In this document: positions 63,684 through 64,000 of the stretch, piece by piece
How the letters are laid out: each line of letters opens with the position of its first letter
How positions within the stretch are numbered: position 1 is the first letter of the stretch
DNA from: Azoarcus sp. TTM-91
Lineage (GTDB): Bacteria > Pseudomonadota > Gammaproteobacteria > Burkholderiales > Rhodocyclaceae
NCBI RefSeq assembly: GCF_012911025.1
Contig: NZ_WUEI01000010.1
Coordinates: forward strand, 1 to 64,000
DNA length: 64,000 bases
Direction of reading: 5' to 3'
Notes under the pieces: model-generated
Told to the model about the DNA's origin: nothing
What the model saw: only the letters and a program-made list of their open reading frames with translations
Database searches by the model: none
Made by a program: the position numbers and the translations under genes

Positions 63684-64000
63684 AGATTGGCAATCCGGGA
63701 ACTGGCCAGCGAGAGGCGGGTGGACAGCACCTCGAGGAAGGCCTTGTAGAAGTGCATGCGACAGGTGTCCGAGGCTCGTTGCAGGGCGCGGCCGCGAATG
63801 GTGACGACCGCACACTCCGTAGTGGCATCGACCGAGGCGGAGCGCACGCCTCCGCCGGCGGAAAACAGCGCCATCTCGCCGAAGCACTCGCCTGCCGTCA
63901 GCACATTCAGCAAGCGGCCGCGTTTGCGTACTCTCGCTTCGCCTTCGGCTAGGAAGCAGAAGTGGTCGCCCGCCTCGCCTTCCTTGATCACCACGGTACC
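63680..64000 (-). CDS. Cyclic-nucleotide-binding domain protein (cut by the window edge)
   Basis: At least 106 codons, open at the right edge. The sequence VIKEGEAGDHFCFLAEGEARV and AGECFGEMALFSAGG are the beta-roll and phosphate-binding cassette of CRP/cNMP-binding domains. The usual Arg-Ser of the cassette reads GVRSASV, close to consensus. Only the C-terminal part is visible, so whether a DNA-binding or other domain precedes it is unknown. It is translationally coupled to the fructosamine-kinase gene. Confidence 0.8.
   Translation of the reverse strand, partial: GTVVIKEGEAGDHFCFLAEGEARVRKRGRLLNVLTAGECFGEMALFSAGGGVRSASVDATTECAVVTIRGRALQRASDTCRMHFYKAFLEVLSTRLSLASSRIANL

Overview
The window is about 64 kb of GC-rich bacterial chromosome. 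Gene content and order point to a betaproteobacterium: dnaX-ybaB-recR, petABC next to sspAB, hemA-prfA-prmC-grxD, a TctDE-type two-component pair beside yjcH-actP, and HPr-rel-A cassette genes. Rhodocyclales would fit, but that is an inference from layout only.

Left core (1-20.88 kb). dnaX, ybaB and recR form a replication/repair operon. petABC encodes the cytochrome bc1 complex and is followed by the stringent-starvation genes sspA and sspB. Next come a family 4 glycosyltransferase, a single-domain hemerythrin with a Cys-rich tail, D-amino acid dehydrogenase, fructose-1,6-bisphosphatase, a TamA-like outer-membrane protein, an isolated cheD, and groES-groEL behind a textbook CIRCE operator. 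A TctD/TctE-like two-component pair, the yjcH-actP acetate symporter pair and tRNA-Phe(GAA) close the block.

Genomic island (20,834-55,673, about 34.8 kb). A 50-bp perfect direct repeat spans the 3' part of tRNA-Phe and recurs at 55,674-55,723, so an integrative element occupies the tRNA gene. Its ends carry a tyrosine integrase (left) and an AlpA-like regulator plus a small basic protein (right). It also has a plasmid-type Rep protein, an iteron-like inverted-repeat region with an AT-rich stretch (candidate origin), a CoiA-like protein, a Phd/RelE-type toxin-antitoxin pair, a Fic protein with an AbiEi-like N-terminus and a recombinase-like protein with an embedded HTH. I see no relaxase or conjugation genes.

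The centre of the island (28.1-50.0 kb) is one tightly coupled same-strand operon that looks like a large anti-phage system related to DISARM. In order it encodes a giant DUF1998-type helicase with a nuclease-like C-terminus, a DrmD-like SNF2 helicase, an Eco57I/PglX-like adenine methylase, a DUF4209-like protein with a HEPN-type RNxxxH motif, a possible 32-aa basic peptide, a Ser/Thr kinase fused to an SF1 helicase, a DrmC-like PLD protein, a GmrSD-like DUF262 protein and an HNH nuclease. I know no canonical system with exactly this set. Its leader may hold a short upstream ORF and two mutually exclusive hairpins.

Right core (55.7-64 kb). hemA, prfA, prmC and grxD are followed by a minus-strand HPr-rel-A cassette (secreted SHGYWK protein, PqqD-like chaperone, HprK-related kinase, nucleotidyltransferase), then a fructosamine-kinase-family gene and a cut-off cyclic-nucleotide-binding gene.
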